From the NCBI GenBank assembly GCA_944332635.1, contig CALVKI010000038.1, positions 1 through 36,487 of the forward strand: a stretch of 36,487 nucleotides of DNA, given 5' to 3'. The DNA is from an uncultured Bacilli bacterium (GTDB taxonomy: Bacteria > Bacillota_I > Bacilli_A > RF39 > UBA660). This document shows positions 34,748 to 36,487 of this stretch, piece by piece. A program made the translations under genes and the position numbers. The notes beneath the pieces were generated by a model. It made no database searches. It had not been told where the DNA came from and saw nothing but the letters and a program-made list of their open reading frames with translations. Positions within the stretch are counted from its first letter, which is position 1; each line of letters begins with the position of its first letter.

Positions 34748-36121
34748 TTATTGCAATAAATCTTGAAGAATATTTGTAAATTCCTCTTGTAATTCTTCTA
34801 ATCGTTCTTCTGATTTAGCTTCAAATCTCACTGTAATATTTGGTCCTGTATTACTCGCACGTACTAACGCCCAACCATCATCAAATAACACTTTAATACC
34901 ATCGATATCTAAATAAGAATATCCTTTATTTTTAGCATATTCACCTACTCTATCTACTACTCCAAACTTAATGTCATCATTAGCAGTAAATTTAATTTCA
35001 GGAGTAGAATAATATATAGGAATCCCTTCTGCTAACTCATCCACAGTTTTTTCCGCACGAGATAGCAATTCAACCATACGAAGACCAGCATAAAGACCAG
35101 AATCAAATCCAGGCCAACGATCTCTAAAGTATACATGTCCAGATAACTCACCTCCAAAAGGCAAATCCATATCTCTAACAGCAGCTTTTGTATAAGAATT
35201 CCCCGTACGATAACAAATACCTTTACCACCAAGTCTACGAATCTCATCCTCAACCGATTTAGAACATTTAACATCATATAAAAACTCTTTTTTTTCTACC
35301 ATAGAAATAATATCTCGAATAATTAAAATCATGTAGTAATCAGTTGGCAAAAACTTTCCTGAATTAGTAATCAATCCCATTCGATCACCATCACCATCAA
35401 AGGCTAGACCAACATCAGCATGAACTTCTAACACTTTTCTCTTTAACTGAGCTAAATTATCCTCAACGCAAGGATCTGGATGATGATTTGGGAAATTACC
35501 ATCACTTTCACCATTAATCACAACCAAATCAATAGGAAACATTTCATATAGTTTTTTAGCAATAACACTAGTAGTACCATTGCCAGGATCAATAACCACT
35601 TTAACCCTTCTTGATCCAAAATTAAGACTATTTTTAAATAATTCTAAATATTCATTTTCTATACTATAATTTGATAACTTTCCTTCTCCTGTATGAAAAT
35701 CACCCTTTAAAATATAAGTTAAAAAATCTTGAATTTCTTGCCCTTTACAGTTTCCACTTTCATCAAAAGCGAATTTAAACCCATTATCATCTTTTGGATT
35801 ATGAGAAGCAGTAACCATAACACCACTATAAATTTTCAATTTGATACAAGCATAATAATACATCGGTGTAGTACAAAGACCTAAAGAAATAATATCAATA
35901 CCAGTAGATAAGATTCCTCGAGTTAATGCATCATATAGCAAAGGGCTACTTAAACGATTATCATGACCAACAATACAGGTGGTTTTACCCAAATCACGAA
36001 TATAACTTCCAAAGCCAAGACCAATCGTATAAGCTGTATCCTCATCAATTTCACTTGGATAAATCCCTCTAATATCATAACCTCTAAATATGTTTTTATT
36101 AATATTCTGTTTATACTTCAT
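34748..36121 (-). CDS. Phosphomannomutase/phosphoglucomutase
   Basis: 457 residues from the ATG at 36121, which has AGGAGG upstream; the open frame runs 25 codons further, without a ribosome site. The phosphoserine loop is VTASHNPKDDNG (Ser106), the metal loop DGDGDRMG (Asp242, 244, 246), the sugar-specificity loop GGELSGHVYF (Glu325) and the phosphate-binding loop RASNTGP (Arg421). The alpha-D-phosphohexomutase family interconverts sugar 1- and 6-phosphates through a bisphosphate intermediate. GGELSGH fits glucose or mannose rather than glucosamine. It probably feeds wall, glycolipid or capsule sugars. Confidence 0.9.
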   Translation of the reverse strand: MKYKQNINKNIFRGYDIRGIYPSEIDEDTAYTIGLGFGSYIRDLGKTTCIVGHDNRLSSPLLYDALTRGILSTGIDIISLGLCTTPMYYYACIKLKIYSGVMVTASHNPKDDNGFKFAFDESGNCKGQEIQDFLTYILKGDFHTGEGKLSNYSIENEYLELFKNSLNFGSRRVKVVIDPGNGTTSVIAKKLYEMFPIDLVVINGESDGNFPNHHPDPCVEDNLAQLKRKVLEVHADVGLAFDGDGDRMGLITNSGKFLPTDYYMILIIRDIISMVEKKEFLYDVKCSKSVEDEIRRLGGKGICYRTGNSYTKAAVRDMDLPFGGELSGHVYFRDRWPGFDSGLYAGLRMVELLSRAEKTVDELAEGIPIYYSTPEIKFTANDDIKFGVVDRVGEYAKNKGYSYLDIDGIKVLFDDGWALVRASNTGPNITVRFEAKSEERLEELQEEFTNILQDLLQ

Positions 36122-36313
36122 ATTATTCCTCCTACCATTCCAGTATAACATATAAAAGAAAAAAACACTATTACAAACTAAACTAATGAATATCAATTGA
36201 AAATACCTTAATATTAATAAATGAACTATCTATAATAGATATAGAATAACGTATAACAAATAATATTATATATTTAACTCAAAATACTATTATAAATAAA
36301 TTGTTGTTTATTT

Positions 36314-36344
36314 ATAAAAAAAAGCCCAACAAAGGACCTTTTTC
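36314..36344 (-). terminator. Terminator of the gene entering from the right edge
   Basis: On the minus strand AAAGGTCC and GGGCTTT pair with two G-U pairs, followed by T. It lies 57 bases downstream of the partial gene that ends at 36401. Confidence 0.5.
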
Positions 36345-36400
36345 ATATTATAACAAACTTTTTTAAATAATGACAAAAACATTACTTTAATCTTTCATAT

Positions 36401-36487
36401 TTAATATTGTCTATCTCTAAGTAATGCAGACATATATGTTTTTAATTCAGCAACATAATAAGAAACATACAAATCACCAGCAGTATT
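36401..36487 (-). CDS. C-terminal end of an unknown protein (partial)
   Basis: Twenty-eight codons on the minus strand, open to the window edge and ending in TAA at 36401, read NTAGDLYVSYYVAELKTYMS and then ALLRDRQY. Most of the gene lies outside the window, and the fragment is too short to name. A terminator follows 57 bases on, which supports it as a real gene end. Confidence 0.6.
   Translation of the reverse strand, partial: NTAGDLYVSYYVAELKTYMSALLRDRQY

Noticed and set aside
1-36487. tRNA, rRNA or riboswitch genes
   Set aside because: No cloverleaf with T-loop GTTCRA, no rRNA signature, and no riboswitch core seen in the spacers.

Overview
The window reads as chromosome of a very AT-rich, low-GC Gram-positive bacterium of class Bacilli, most likely an uncultured gut lineage of the RF39/Acholeplasma-like kind (inference). 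The evidence is an hrcA-grpE-dnaK-dnaJ operon with CIRCE operators, a remnant of the Bacillus ylb cluster (ylbD, ylbE, ylbF, rsmD), parE-parC, recD2, mtaB, helD and a SpoVB-type flippase. Genes lie mostly on the minus strand. Large genes run without internal TGA and use TGG for Trp, so the standard bacterial code applies and not the Mycoplasma code.

Layout. 1-3.2 kb is accessory and decaying: a + strand terminator at the left edge, a broken minus-strand gene, an XRE regulator fused to a membrane domain, and a gene interrupted at an A8 tract. 3.2-8.1 kb is the class I heat-shock operon, driven by a consensus sigma-A promoter bracketed by two CIRCE boxes. 8.1-9.8 kb encodes a prepilin-like, glycine-rich adhesin with discoidin-like and ricin-like domains. 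9.85-11.3 kb is the ylbD-ylbE-ylbF-rsmD operon. 11.5-16 kb is parE-parC. 16.4-18.8 kb is recD2 with a 55-residue membrane protein downstream. 18.9-22.1 kb holds mtaB and two membrane-anchored proteins of unknown function. 22.4-25.8 kb (the only + strand block) has a flippase followed by an OmpR-type two-component system, ending at a strong terminator.

26-32 kb is the accessory core. It holds a 758-residue sigma-70 protein with a SigA-like centre and unusual N- and C-terminal extensions, preceded by a 25-bp tandem repeat and a promoter-like sequence. Next come two wrecked transposases of different families, an unknown 306-residue protein, and a decayed glycosyltransferase joined in frame to a decayed class B-like sortase. 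32-36.5 kb has helD, another broken gene, a phosphomannomutase/phosphoglucomutase and the tail of one more gene.

The best candidate for something undescribed is the extended sigma factor with its repeat-bearing upstream region, lying beside transposase scars. The prepilin-like lectin-domain adhesin is second. Domain calls are by eye; no database search was run.
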